A stretch of DNA of 64,000 nucleotides from Roseiarcus sp963748545 (GTDB lineage: Bacteria > Pseudomonadota > Alphaproteobacteria > Rhizobiales > Beijerinckiaceae). The position numbers and the translations under genes are program-made. Each line of letters begins with the position of its first letter. The stretch's first letter is position 1. The notes beneath the pieces were generated by a model. It searched no databases and was not told the DNA's origin. It saw only the letters and a program-made list of their open reading frames with translations. This document shows, piece after piece, positions 36,811 through 47,413 of this stretch. Location of the stretch: the NCBI GenBank assembly GCA_963748545.1, contig CAVVJO010000031.1:124001-188000 (forward strand), read 5' to 3'.

Positions 36811-38446
36811 TTGGCGACCCTAGGTCTTGCGTTTTCGCCGCGCTTCATCGTGCTGACGCTTGCGGCTTCTCTGACGGTTCTCTGCCTCGTGTGGCTGAGC
36901 GCGGGGGCTGTGCCCGAGGTCAGGGGCTTCCCGGTGGGGGGCCTGATCCTCTTTGGCGGCCTGACCTGCGTTGGCGTCCATGACCTCATTCAGACCCGGC
37001 ATGCGGTCCTTCGCAACTATCCGATCTCCGCCCACCTGCGCTTCATCCTGGAAGAAATCCGGCCGGAGATGCGGCAGTATTTCTTCGAAAGCGAGACCGA
37101 TGGGCTGCCATTCTCCCGTACCCAGCGCGCGGTCGTCTATCAGCGCGCCAAGATGACCCTCGACAAGCGCCCGTTCGGAACCCTACGCGACACCAACGCC
37201 GTCGGGTACGAATGGCTTCGTCATTCGATCGCGCCGAAACCGGTCGCGACTGAGGCGTTTCGCGTTATCGTCGGAGGCCCCGAATGCGCGCAGCCCTATT
37301 CGCTCTCTGTCTTCAACGTGTCCGCGATGAGCTTCGGCGCCTTGAGCGCCAACGCGATCCGAGCGCTCAATGAAGGCGCGGCGCGTGGGGGCTTCGCTCA
37401 CGACACCGGCGAGGGCGGTTACAGTCCCTATCATCGCGAGGGCGGCGGCGACGTCATCTGGGAGATCGGCTCGGGATATTTCGGCTGCCGGACGGCGGAG
37501 GGTCGGTTCGATCCCGAGGCGTTCCGCGCCGCCGCCGCGAACGAACAGATCAAGATGATCGAGATCAAGTTGTCGCAAGGCGCCAAGCCCGGTCATGGCG
37601 GCGTGCTGCCCGCGGCGAAGGTCTCGGCGGAAATCGCCACGATTCGCGGCGTCGAACCCGGCAAGGACTGCATTTCGCCCGCAGGCCACAGCGCCTTCTC
37701 GACCCCGCTCGAACTCGTCGGCTTCATCGCGAAGTTGCGCGAGCTGTCGGGCGGCAAGCCGGTCGGATTTAAACTTTGCGTCGGCCATCCTTGGGAATTC
37801 CTGGGCGTCTGCAAGGCGATGGTCGAAACGGGCGTCTACCCCGACTTCATCGTGGTCGACGGCATGGAGGGAGGGACTGGCGCGGCTCCACTCGAATTCG
37901 CCGACCATCTCGGCCTGCCGATGCGCGAGGGCCTGGTTTTCGTCCGCAACGCCCTGATCGGGATCAACGCGCGCGAACGCGTTCGGATCGGCTGCTCCGG
38001 CAAGATCGTCAACGGATTCGACATGGCCCGCGCTCTCGCACTCGGGGCGGACTGGTGCAACGCGGCGCGCGGCTTCATGTTCGCGCTCGGCTGCATCCAG
38101 TCCATGAGCTGCCACACGGACGGATGCCCGACCGGCGTCGCCACCCAGGACCCGACGCGCGCCCGTGCGCTGGTGGTCGAGGACAAGGCGGAGCGGGTGC
38201 GCCATTACCACGACTCTGCGCTGCATGCCTTGGCAGAGCTGACCGCGGCCGCCGGGCTCGACCATCCCCGAAAATTCCGGCCGGAGCATTTTTCCCGCCG
38301 GGTCAGCGCGACCGAGTTCGATGACCTACGCCGAGTTGTACCCTTTGCTCCGGCGCGGCGAACTTCTCACCGGCGCCCACGACCAACGCTGGCGCGACGC
38401 GTGGGAAATGGCGCGCGCCGACTTGTTCGCGCCGGCTTCGGCTTAA
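36811..38446 (+). CDS. FMN-binding glutamate synthase family protein (GltB-like), frame broken at 38320
   Basis: Two N-terminal membrane segments (residues 8-60) precede a glutamate synthase central domain. Motifs include SAMSFGALSANAIRALNEGA, GEGGYSPYH, KPGHGGVLP, and the 3Fe-4S cysteines in GCIQSMSCHTDGCPTGVATQ near residue 440. The last 42 codons (MTYAELYPLLRRGELLTGAH to LFAPASA) lie in another frame. Deleting G38320 (TTCGATG to TTCATG) restores 544 residues. These stand-alone proteins lack the amidotransferase domain and have uncertain substrates. The coding end overlaps the VOC gene stop by four bases. Confidence 0.82.
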
Positions 38447-38805
38447 GGACCCTGCAGTTCCACAGTGATCCCGTTCGGGTCCTTCAGAAAACATTGCCTG
38501 ATGACGGTTCCGGGAACCGTTTTGGGCGGCGTCGCTCGCAGGCTCAGCTTGTCGAGCCGCTCCAGTATCGGGTCGAGCGCGTCGTACGCGAACGCGACGT
38601 GATCGAGCGCGGGATATGCGCTGTCTGGCTCCTGATCAACGAGCGTCAGATGCACAGCGGGCCGCGCGCCGTCGTAAAGCCAGGCGCCGGGGAAGCCAAA
38701 CGGGGGTCTGGCGCCCTGCGTCAGGCCGATCGCGTCGACGTAGAACGCGATCGTCGCCTGGAGGTCTCGCGCCCGAATGTTCACGTGATGAAGGGATACG
38801 GCCAC
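38443..38805 (-). CDS. VOC (glyoxalase/dioxygenase superfamily) protein
   Basis: A 120-residue single VOC module: LHHVNIRARDLQATIAFY at the N-terminus, LDHVAFAYDALDPILERL in the middle and CFLKDPNGITVEL at the end, supplying His and Glu metal ligands. The GTG at 38805 was chosen because AAGGAG lies six bases upstream and the VOC fold starts right after. The substrate is unknown. Convergent with the preceding gene. Confidence 0.82.
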   Translation of the reverse strand: MAVSLHHVNIRARDLQATIAFYVDAIGLTQGARPPFGFPGAWLYDGARPAVHLTLVDQEPDSAYPALDHVAFAYDALDPILERLDKLSLRATPPKTVPGTVIRQCFLKDPNGITVELQGP

Positions 38806-38969
38806 ATCTGTCTCCTTCGCCCCGCCGCCACCATAGCGAAACCGCGCAGACCGCGCCATTTCAACCGCAATACCGCCAGAGTCCAGGCGTATACAGACAA
38901 AGCCGGGTTAGCCCGGCGACGCGACGCCGAACGGGGACGTTCAAAAAGGGCGGGCGATGGGAGGATTTG

Positions 38970-39191
38970 ATGAGCGGCCATACGGTTGTTCACCAGCGGC
39001 CCAATGCTGCGCTTAAGGCCCATATCGCAAACGCTCACGTCGCCGCGGTCCAGAAGCTGCGGGCGGCCGTCAAGCGTGAGGCGATCTCGCACCTCCTGTT
39101 CGAGGGACGGCAGCGTCCCTGGATGCATGAAGACGCCGCCAGGGCGAGAAAGCGCCGGAACCTGATCGACGACAATCCGGCGTCCGGCTGA
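38970..39191 (+). CDS. Small basic hypothetical protein, 73 residues
   Basis: ATG with GGGAGGATTTG upstream, a strong ribosome binding site. The protein is basic and mostly helical (AALKAHIANAHVAAVQKLRAA, REAISHLLFEGRQRPWMHED, AARARKRRNLID). No family recognised. It is about 105 bases before the PLP-enzyme gene, possibly unrelated. The base composition matches the neighbourhood. Confidence 0.55.
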   Translation: MSGHTVVHQRPNAALKAHIANAHVAAVQKLRAAVKREAISHLLFEGRQRPWMHEDAARARKRRNLIDDNPASG

Positions 39192-39296
39192 CCTGCAGGT
39201 GTGACCGGGCTTGCAGGCACGACCGGGAAAGACACGCTGCGCCGTATCGGATAGGGTGCCGGGCCGATCCCGGAAAACCGGCTGCAGGCGGAAGGC

Positions 39297-40577
39297 ATGT
39301 CCAACGAACGCTGGCGCAAAAAGTCTCTCGGCGATCGGCGGCTGGCGCCGGAAACGCTGATGATGGGCTATGGCTACGATCCGTTCCGGTCGGAGGGATC
39401 GCTGAAGCCGCCGGTCTTCCACACCTCGACGTTCGTCTTTCGCACCGCCGAGGACGGCAAGGCGTTTTTCGAGCTCGCCTACGGCCTGCGCGCGAAGCGG
39501 CCGAACGAGGAGCCTGGCCTCATCTACAGCCGGATCAACAACCCCGACCTCGAGATGCTGGAGAACCGGCTGGCGATCTGGGACGAGGCGGAGGACAACC
39601 TCGCGTTCGCCTCGGGCATGGCGGCGATCTCGACCACGCTCTGGGCCTATGCGCGGCCAGGTTCGGCGATCGTTCATTCCGGGCCGGTCTATGGCGGCAC
39701 GGACTTCCTCCTGAACCGGATCTTGCCGCAGTTCGGGGTGACGCCGATCGCGTTCCCCGCAGAAGGCGGCGCGGAGGCGATGGAGGACGCGGTCACGAAG
39801 GCGCGCGCCCTGGGGCCGGTGGCTGCGCTCTTTCTCGAGACGCCGGCCAATCCGACCAATGGGCTCATCGACATCGCCCGCGCCAGCCGACTGGCCGAAG
39901 GACTCCGCGGACCCGAGGGCAGGCGGACGGTGGTGATCGTCGACAATACCTTCCTCGGACCGCTTTTCCAGACGCCCGCCGCCCATGGCGCCGACCTGGT
40001 CGTGACCTCGCTCACGAAGTACGTCGGCGGGCACTCCGATCTCATCGCCGGCGGCTGTTCGGGGACAGCGGCGGCGCTGGAGCCGGTCCGCGGCATGCGC
40101 ACCATCCTCGGCACGATGTGCGATCCCCACACCGGCTGGCTGCTGATGCGCTCGCTCGAAACCCTCAAACTCCGCATGACCGCTTCGGCCGACGGGGCGC
40201 GCAAGGTCGCGGGCTTCCTCGCCGGCCATCCGCGGGTCGCCTCGGTCTGGTATCTGGGCTTCCTGCCCGAGGGTCACCCGGACCGACCGCTGTTCGAGCG
40301 CCAGTGCAAGAGCCCCGGCTCGACCTTCGCGTTCGAGGTGAAAGGCGGTGAGAAAGACGCCTTCGCCGTCCTGAACCGGCTCGACGTGATCAAACTCGCG
40401 GTCAGCCTGGGCGGGACCGAGACCCTGGCCTCCCACCCCGCCTCGATGACCCACTCCGACATCGCCCCCGAGGAGCGGATGCGCCTCGGGATCACTCCGG
40501 CCCTGATCCGGCTGTCGGTCGGGATCGAGAATCCTGACGATCTGATCGCCGACCTCGACCAGGCCCTTGGGGAGTGA
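39297..40577 (+). CDS. Cystathionine gamma-synthase family PLP enzyme
   Basis: A 426-residue Cys/Met-metabolism PLP enzyme. The PLP-binding lysine is in VTSLTKYVGGHSD near residue 240. YSRINNPDLEMLENRLA (near residue 79) and LETPANPTNG (near residue 180) are family motifs, with VIVDNTFLGPLFQTP as the usual Asp strand. It catalyses gamma- or beta-elimination/replacement on sulfur amino acids (such as cystathionine gamma-synthase or methionine gamma-lyase). The ATG follows GGCGGAAGG. A second gene of the same superfamily lies at 53740-54879. Confidence 0.87.
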   Translation: MSNERWRKKSLGDRRLAPETLMMGYGYDPFRSEGSLKPPVFHTSTFVFRTAEDGKAFFELAYGLRAKRPNEEPGLIYSRINNPDLEMLENRLAIWDEAEDNLAFASGMAAISTTLWAYARPGSAIVHSGPVYGGTDFLLNRILPQFGVTPIAFPAEGGAEAMEDAVTKARALGPVAALFLETPANPTNGLIDIARASRLAEGLRGPEGRRTVVIVDNTFLGPLFQTPAAHGADLVVTSLTKYVGGHSDLIAGGCSGTAAALEPVRGMRTILGTMCDPHTGWLLMRSLETLKLRMTASADGARKVAGFLAGHPRVASVWYLGFLPEGHPDRPLFERQCKSPGSTFAFEVKGGEKDAFAVLNRLDVIKLAVSLGGTETLASHPASMTHSDIAPEERMRLGITPALIRLSVGIENPDDLIADLDQALGE

Positions 40578-41179
40578 CGTCCGCGCTCGGCCCGCGTCGG
40601 TTTTGAGCCTTTTCAAGGTCTTGCAGCGTATTTTCCGGGCGACTGGAACGGCCGGGCCGCATAACGGAGCGAACCGCGCATCCGCAAGCGCGGCGCCGAC
40701 GCCCCCGAATACCGCTCCTGCCAAAGTCCCAAATCTCCTGAAGGAAACCCCAAGCGGAGGCCGCGCCGACCCCAAATCCATGCCAACTTTCGGCAAGAGC
40801 CGCCGCTTGCCGTTTCGAGCGTTTTCAAGCCGTTAGAACTCGCCTGCGCGCCGACGCCGAAGGTCGTGCGCGACGGCGGACCCAAGCGTGCGTCGAGCCG
40901 AGACATGGGAAGGCGTCCGGAGCGGGAGAGGCGGGGCGAGCGGCATCGAGGGGTCAGTCCATGGCGTTAGGGCCACTGTACCCGATATGCGGATTATCAG
41001 CAACAAATTTACGAATATGCTCTTTATCGGAATTTGTCGATCTTCCAATCCGCTTGGGTCGCAGGCGTCAGACCCTCGGCTGACGGGCCAAGGCCGTCGC
41101 GATCGCCGCTCGCTGCCCAGCGCCCCCGCCGACGTCGCCCCACCTTGGCCGCCTCTCCAAATCGTGCTAGAAACAAAAC
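40578..41179. other. About 600 bp without a gene
   Basis: No convincing coding frame on either strand. There is an AT-rich patch at about 40978-41050 that could hold the promoter of the radical SAM gene. The frames that exist are arginine- and proline-rich shadows. Confidence 0.5.
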
Positions 41180-42433
41180 ATGAACATCGACAACGATGCG
41201 GACGGCCTTCACCGTAAGCTGGCGATCCTGGCGGACGCGGCGAAATACGACGCGTCCTGCGCCTCGTCAGGGGCGAGCGGCCGGAATTCCCGCGACGGCA
41301 AGGGCCTGGGCTCCACGACCGGCTCGGGCATCTGCCACGCCTACACGCCCGACGGGCGCTGCGTGTCGCTGCTCAAGATCCTGCTGACCAACTTTTGCGT
41401 CTACGACTGCGCCTATTGCGTCAACCGCGTCTCGAGCGACACGCCCCGCGCCCGGTTCAAGGTCGAGGAGATCGTTTCCCTGACGCTCGGCTTCTATCGC
41501 CGCAACATGATCGAAGGGCTGTTTCTCTCCTCCGGCATCGCCAAGTCCGAGGATCACACCATGGAGGAGATGGTCCGGGTCGCCGAGACGCTGCGCCGCG
41601 ACCACCATTTCCGCGGCTACATCCACCTGAAAACGATCGCCGGCGCATCGCCGGATTTGATCGAGCGCGCCGGCCGCGCCGCCGACCGGCTCTCGGTCAA
41701 TGTCGAACTGCCGACCGACGAGACGCTTCGCCGCCTCGCGCCCCAGAAGGACGCCGGCGTCATCCGCACCGCGATGGGCGGTCTGCGTCTGCGGCTCGAC
41801 GAGGCGAAGGAAGAGACGCGGAAGACGGCGAAGGCGCCGCGCTTCGCGCCCGCCGGCCAAAGCACCCAGATGATCGTCGGCGCCGACGAGGCGCAGGACC
41901 GGGACATCATTGCGCGGTCGGCCGCGCTCTACGCGTCCTATCGGCTGAGGCGCGTCTATTACTCCGCCTTCAGCCCGATCCCCCACGCGTCGCAAAATCT
42001 TCCACTGCGCCGCCCGCCGTTGATGCGCGAGCATCGCCTCTATCAGGCCGACTGGCTGATGCGTCACTACGGCTTCGCCGCGGAGGAGATTCTCGACCGC
42101 GCCGGCGACGGCATGCTGGACCTCGATCGCGATCCGAAGCTCGCCTGGGCGCTCCGCAATCGCGGGCTGTTTCCGGTCGATGTCAATCGCGCCCCGCGCG
42201 AAACGCTGCTGCGGATTCCGGGGATCGGGGCGCGGGTGGCGGCGCGCATCCTGAAGGCCCGGCGGCACGTGACGCTGCGCCTCGGCGATCTTCAGCGGCT
42301 TGTGCAGTCGCTCGAGGCCGTGCGGCCCTTCGTAGTGACCCCGGACTGGCGGCCGACCGCGCTCCTCGACTCCGCCACGCTCGGCAAGCGGCGGGCGCGC
42401 TCCGACGCGCGCCAGCTCGATCTGTTCGCCTGA
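41180..42433 (+). CDS. Putative DNA modification/repair radical SAM protein (UDG-linked, TIGR03916 type)
   Basis: A 417-residue protein. The radical SAM cluster motif FCVYDCAYC (C-x3-C-x2-C) lies near residue 74. SLLKILLTNFC and LPTDETLRRLAPQKD are typical of the rSAM_link_UDG group. The C-terminus has a helix-hairpin-helix DNA-binding region (NRAPRETLLRIPGIGARVAARILKARR). It is followed 12 bases later by the DUF4130-UdgX gene, its conserved partner in many bacteria. The substrate is unknown; the pair is thought to act on damaged or modified DNA. Confidence 0.87.
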   Translation: MNIDNDADGLHRKLAILADAAKYDASCASSGASGRNSRDGKGLGSTTGSGICHAYTPDGRCVSLLKILLTNFCVYDCAYCVNRVSSDTPRARFKVEEIVSLTLGFYRRNMIEGLFLSSGIAKSEDHTMEEMVRVAETLRRDHHFRGYIHLKTIAGASPDLIERAGRAADRLSVNVELPTDETLRRLAPQKDAGVIRTAMGGLRLRLDEAKEETRKTAKAPRFAPAGQSTQMIVGADEAQDRDIIARSAALYASYRLRRVYYSAFSPIPHASQNLPLRRPPLMREHRLYQADWLMRHYGFAAEEILDRAGDGMLDLDRDPKLAWALRNRGLFPVDVNRAPRETLLRIPGIGARVAARILKARRHVTLRLGDLQRLVQSLEAVRPFVVTPDWRPTALLDSATLGKRRARSDARQLDLFA

Positions 42434-42445
42434 GCGACATCCGCC

Positions 42446-43876
42446 GTGAAGGTCGTTCGCCTGTCTGACGACGTCGATTTCGAGGGTTTTCGGGCGGCTG
42501 CGCGCTCTGCGGCCGCGCACGACGTCGCGCCGGAAGAGATCCGCTTCCTCGCTGGCGCGGCCGCCGAGGCCGATCTCTTGTCGGCGCCGAACGATCTCGC
42601 GCCGGCGCCGGCAAGTTCGTCCGTTCGTGCGCCGAGGCGCTTTGTGGAGATGGCGGACTGCGTGAGCCGCCATCGGGACCCCGCGCGCTACGATCTCCTC
42701 TATGGCGCGCTCTTTCGCCTGCAGAGCAACCCGCGCCTTCTCGAGATCGCGAGCGACCCGCTGGTGCGGCGGCTCGAAGGCATGGAGCGCGCGGTTCGGC
42801 GCGACCGGCACAAGATGACGGCCTTCGTCCGATTTCGGGAGATCGAAGCGCCGGACGGCCCGCGCTTCGTCGCCTGGTTCGAACCGCAGCACTTCATCGA
42901 AGAGCTGGCGGCGTCTTTCTTCGTCGACCGGTTCGCGGCGATGCGATTCGCCATCCTCACCCCGCGCGCTTCCATTGTGTGGGACGGCGCGTTGCGCTTC
43001 GGCCCCGGCGGCCGAGCCCAGGATGCGCCGCCGCTCGATCGGTTCGCGGACGCCTGGAACGTCTACTACCGCTCGATCTTCAATCCCGCGCGTCTCATGA
43101 AGCGTGCGATGCTCAAGGAGATGCCGAAGCGCTACTGGGCCAATCTCCCGGAGACGCGACAGATTCCCGCGATGGCGGGCGGCGCGCAAAAGCGCGAGAC
43201 GACGATGCTGACGACTGAGCCCGTCGCGGCCGGTTCCGGGGCTGAGCGCATCGCGGCCCGCATCGTCGAAAGCCGCCGCGCTCCGCCGCCGTCCGATCCG
43301 TATGAAGCCTTGCTGCGCGATGCGAAGGCCTGCCGGGCGTGTCCGCTCGCGAACTCAGCAACGCAGGTCGTGTTCGGCCAAGGGCCGACGCAGGCCCGCG
43401 CGATTTTCGTCGGCGAACAGCCCGGCGATCAGGAGGATCTTTGCGGCCGTCCCTTCGTCGGCCCGGCGGGCGCGCTGTTGCGCTCGGCGCTGCGCGACGC
43501 TGGCTTTGCGAATTGGACTGCTATCTGACCAACGCGGTCAAGCATTTCAAATTCGCGCCTCGCGGGAAACGCCGAATTCACAAGACGCCGAGCGCCGGCG
43601 AAATCGACGCGTGTCGCTGGTGGCTCGACCGCGAACTGGCTCTGGTCGAATCGCCGCTGATCGTGACGCTCGGCGCCAGCGCGCTGCGCGCCGTCGCCGG
43701 ACCTGCCGCGAGGCTCAAGGAGACGCGAGGACAGACGCTGGAGATCGGCGGCCGAACGCTTGTTGCCGACGATCCATCCGGCGTACCTGCTTCGCTTGCC
43801 CGATCCCAATCAGAAGGAGGCGGAGACAAAGGCCTTCGCGGCCGACCTTGCTCGGGCGGCGAGGCTGGCGCGTTGA
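42446..43876 (+). CDS. DUF4130 / UdgX-type uracil-DNA glycosylase fusion, two frame breaks
   Basis: Residues 1-240 are a DUF4130 domain (VRLSDDVDFEGFRAAAR, RHKMTAFVRFREIE, WFEPQHFIEELAASFFVDRF). Residues 280-476 are a UdgX-type uracil-DNA glycosylase: GEQPGDQEDLCGRPFVGPAG, TNAVKHFKF and the UdgX-specific KRRIH loop, whose histidine in known UdgX binds uracil-DNA covalently, plus the C-terminal HPAYLLR. The frame changes near 43506 (one base apparently missing) and at 43768 (extra G in GCCGACG). Correcting both gives about 476 residues. The start is a GTG at 42446. Paired with the upstream radical SAM gene. Confidence 0.8.
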
Positions 43877-43952
43877 GCGCGGAATCGATCTGCGCAGAGG
43901 ATCCCTGGCGATTAGCCGTTGCGGCGTGTCGCAAGGGACGTCGCCTCGCCCC

Positions 43953-44977
43953 TTAAGCCGCGAGCTCTCGCAGCCGCGCCGCCGCCGCTTCGGGGGTCAG
44001 ATCCCGCTGCGGAGAGCCCAGCATCTCGAAGCCGACCATGAATTTCTTGACCGTCGCCGAGCGCAGCAGCGGCGGATAGAAATGGGCGTGCATCTGCCAT
44101 TCGGAATGCGCCGCGCCGTCGGTCGGCTTCTGGTGGAAACCCATCGAATAGGGAAACGACACGTCGAACAGCCGGTCGTAACGGCGGGTGAGGTCGGAGA
44201 GCGCGGCGGCGAGCGCGGCCTTCTCTTCCGCCGTCAACTCGTCGAAGCCGCCGATCCGCCGACGGGGCAGGATCATCGTCTCGAACGGCCAGATCGCCCA
44301 GAACGGCGCGAGCGTCACGAAATGCGCGTTCTCGCCCACGATGCGCTCGCCCAGCGCGAGTTCCTGCGCCAGGTAGTCGACGAGCAGCGGCCGGCCATGG
44401 TCGAGCAGGTATTGCGCCTGGGCGCGGCTCTCCTTCGCCATCTCGTTCGGCAGATGGCGGGTCGCCCAGATCTGGCCGTGCGGATGCGGGTTGGAGCATC
44501 CCATGATCTCGCCGCGGTTCTCGAAAATCTGCACCGCGCCGATGTCGGGCGCGGCCTCCGAGCGTGATCGTCTCCTCGACCCAGGCGTCGACCACCCGCT
44601 CGACGTCGGCGACCTCCATCATCGCGAGAGTGAGGTCGTGGCGGGGCGAGAAGCAGAGCACGCGGCAGACGCCGGACTCGCTTTCGGCGACGAGGAGGCC
44701 GTCGTCGATCCGCGCTTCAGGGCGCGTCGGCGCTCAGCGCGGCGAAATCGTTGTCGAACACGAAGGTGTGGGCGTAGTCGGGGTTTAGCGCGCCGTTGGC
44801 GCGCCGGTTGCCTGCACAGAGGTAACAGTTGGGATCGTGCGCCGGCAGTCCGGTCGCCGGCGCGGACTCGCGCTTGCCCTGCCAGGGGCGCTTCATGCGG
44901 TGCGGCGAAACCAGCACCCATTCCCCGGTCAGCGGATTGAAGCGCCGATGGGAGATCTCGTTGAACTCCGGGGTCAT
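43953..44977 (-). CDS. galT: Galactose-1-phosphate uridylyltransferase, two frame breaks
   Basis: Leloir-pathway enzyme moving UMP from UDP-glucose to galactose-1-phosphate. Motifs: RRFNPLTGEWVLVSPHR (residues 10-26), CYLCAGN with the metal cysteines, and the active-site GCSNPHPHGQIW near residue 177. C-terminal FHQKPTDG and MHAHFYPPLLR are also typical. Frames break near 44720 (extra base in GACGCGCCCTGA) and near 44559 (CTCGGAGG). Two single-base deletions give 340 residues, the normal length. The start overlaps the galK stop (ATGA). Last gene of the chvE-gguAB-galKT operon. Confidence 0.82.
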
Positions 44978-46158
44978 GCCGAGGCCTCGAGATCGACGAA
45001 GCCAGCGCCGTCCGACGGCGAGCAGACGAACACCTCCGCGCTGAGCCCGAAGGCGAGGCGATAGGCCTCGATGAGGCTCGCGCCCATGGCCTCGACCGCG
45101 CGCGCTTCGACCAGGCTCACGGTGCAGCCGCCGAAGCCGCCGCCGGTCATGCGCGAGCCGTAAACGCCCGCGAGCCCCTGCGCGTAATCGGCGAGGAAGT
45201 CGATCTCCGGGCAGGTGATGGCGAAGTCGTCGCGCATCGAGACCTGCGATGCGTTCATCGCCGCGCCGCAGGCTTTGAAGTCGCCGGCCTTCAGCGCGCG
45301 CTCGGCTTCGAGCACGCGTGCGTTCTCGGTCACGATATGGCGGCAGCGGCGATAGACGAGGTCGGGAAGGGCGCGGCGATGCGCGCTCGAGATCGGCGGG
45401 CGTCACGTCGCGCAGCGCCGCGATCGGTCCGAGATGCGGCTTCAAAAGCCGCACGCCCTCTTCGCAGGCGGCGCGCCGGTCGTTGTATTCGCCGCCGGCG
45501 TGCTGGTGGCGGACGTTGGAGTTGGCGATGACCAGCCGCAGGTTTGGCGCGATCGGGACGGGGCGCGATTCCAGCGATCGGCAGTCGATCAGAAGCGCGT
45601 TCCCGGCGACGCCGCAGGCGGCGATGTACTGATCCATGATGCCGCAGCGCATGCCGACGAATTCGTTTTCCGCGCGCTGGGCGATCCTGGCCGCCGCCAC
45701 CGGCTCGAACGGAAGGCCCGAGGCGGCGAGGAGCGCGTGCGCGACGCTCGACTTCGAGCGCCGCCGAGGAACTCGAGGCCCGCGCCGAGCGGCACGTCGC
45801 TCCAGACCACCAGGTCTGCGCCCGCCAGACGCACGCCGCCTTGCTCCAGCATCGCGGCGACGCCGAACACATAGTCGGACCAGTCGTGGCGGCCGCTTGG
45901 CGAAAGCGCGTCGAGATCGGCCTCGCGCGTCTCGTCCATGAACAGCGAATAGACGCGCAGCGTGCGGTCGTCGCGCGGCGCGGCGGCGACAAGGGTCGCG
46001 AAATCGAGCGCCGCCGGCATGACGAAGCCGTCATTGTAGTCGGTGTGCTCGCCGATCAGGTTCACACGACCCGGCGCGCGGCTGACCTTGGCGCGACGGC
46101 CGAAGCGCAGCCCGAACTCCTGCGCGACGTCGCGCGCCTGAACCGTCACGGAGCTCAT
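44974..46158 (-). CDS. galK: Galactokinase, three frame breaks
   Basis: GHMP kinase that phosphorylates galactose at C1. The galactokinase signature GRVNLIGEHTDYNDGFV lies near residues 30-46; SSSAALEV (ATP motif) and GMRCGIMDQYI follow, and GSRMTGGGFGGCTVSLV is the C-terminal motif. Removing one base each at 45774, 45749 and 45388 (each a G within TCGA on the coding strand) gives one continuous 393-residue kinase. All three corrections restore conserved motifs exactly. The ATG is 46156-46158. Follows the permease gene by 22 bases; an independent promoter is not evident. Confidence 0.82.
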
Positions 46159-46180
46159 GGACCCACGCTCCAGGGCGCGC

Positions 46181-47413
46181 TCAGCCCTTCCGCTTCTGGT
46201 AGACGTCGACATAGACGGCGGCGAGCAGGACGAGGCCCTTGACGACCTGCTGCCAGAAGATGCCGAGGCCGACCAGCGACATGCCGTTGTTCATGACGCC
46301 CATGAACAGGGCGCCGATGACCACGTTCATCACCTTGCCTACGCCGCCCGAAGCCGACACGCCGCCGATGAAGCAGGCGGCGATGACGTCTAGCTCGAAT
46401 CCCTGGCCGGCGCTCGGGGTCGACGAGTTGAGGCGCGCGGCGACGACGAGGCCGGCCAGGGCGGCGAGAAAGCCCATATTGGCGAAGGTGAAGAACACGA
46501 GCCGCTCGGTCTTCACGCCGGAGAGCCGCGCCGCGAGCACGTTGCCCCCGAGCGCATAGATGCGCCGCCCGATCACCGTCCGCGTGGTGACGAACTGGTA
46601 GATCAGAATCAGGATAGCCATGATGACCAGGATGATCGGCAGACCCTTGTACTGCGCGAGATTCCACGCGATGCCGACGATGATCGCCGCGAACACCACG
46701 TTCTTGCCGATCAGGAGCGGCAGAGGCTCGACCTCCATCCCTTCGGCCTTGGATCGCCGCCAGCGCCGGAAGCCCGACACAAACATCGCCAACGCGCCGA
46801 CGACGCCGAGAAGCAGCGACACCCAGTGAATTTGAGCCCATTCGGGCAGCGCCGCCGCCATCCCGGCGATGTCGGTGATGTCGGGCAGAAAGCCGGAGGA
46901 GATGTTCTGAAAGCCCTTGGGGAAGGGTCCGACGAATTGCCCCAACAGGAGATTGCCGGTGAGCCCGCGGAAGATCAGCATGCCGCCCAGCGTGACGATG
47001 AAGGACGGCATCTTGGCGTAGGCCACGAGGTAGCCCTGCGCGGCGCCGATGAGCGCTCCCATCGCGAGGCAGATCAGAATCACCAGCGGGTACGGCACCT
47101 TCAGGTAGACGATCAGCACGCCGCCGATCGCGCCGACGAAGCCGACAATCGATCCGACCGAGAGGTCGATATGACCGGCGACGATGATCAGCAGCATCCC
47201 CAGCGCCATGATGACGACGTAGGAGTTCTGCATGATCAGGTTGGTGATATTGACCGGCGCAACCGACGCGTGATCGGCGGTGATGAAATAGAAGAACGCG
47301 ACGATCAGCAGCAGCGAGCCGAGCAGCCCGTAGTCGCGCAGGTTATCCTTCCACAGCTGCCCGCGGACTTCGGCTTTGAGGGCGGCGGCGTCCGCCTGAA
47401 CTTGCGTGCTCAT
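46181..47413 (-). CDS. gguB: Multiple-monosaccharide ABC transporter permease (GguB/MmsB-like)
   Basis: A 410-residue inner-membrane protein with about ten hydrophobic segments. LGMLLIIVAGHIDLSVGSIVG and FIGGVSASGGVGKVMNVVIGA are conserved signatures of sugar permeases. The length and VEPLPLLIGKNVVFAAIIVG match the GguB/MmsB group that works with ChvE. Start overlaps the ATPase stop by four bases. It carries galactose, arabinose, glucose or similar sugars into the cell. Confidence 0.9.
   Translation of the reverse strand: MSTQVQADAAALKAEVRGQLWKDNLRDYGLLGSLLLIVAFFYFITADHASVAPVNITNLIMQNSYVVIMALGMLLIIVAGHIDLSVGSIVGFVGAIGGVLIVYLKVPYPLVILICLAMGALIGAAQGYLVAYAKMPSFIVTLGGMLIFRGLTGNLLLGQFVGPFPKGFQNISSGFLPDITDIAGMAAALPEWAQIHWVSLLLGVVGALAMFVSGFRRWRRSKAEGMEVEPLPLLIGKNVVFAAIIVGIAWNLAQYKGLPIILVIMAILILIYQFVTTRTVIGRRIYALGGNVLAARLSGVKTERLVFFTFANMGFLAALAGLVVAARLNSSTPSAGQGFELDVIAACFIGGVSASGGVGKVMNVVIGALFMGVMNNGMSLVGLGIFWQQVVKGLVLLAAVYVDVYQKRKG

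Noticed and set aside
40613..40906. Similar GGAAATACGCTGC-type strings in the gaps at 40.6 kb and 62.7 kb, as a shared repeat
   Set aside because: Only about a dozen bases match, with no arms or boundaries; chance in GC-rich DNA is enough.
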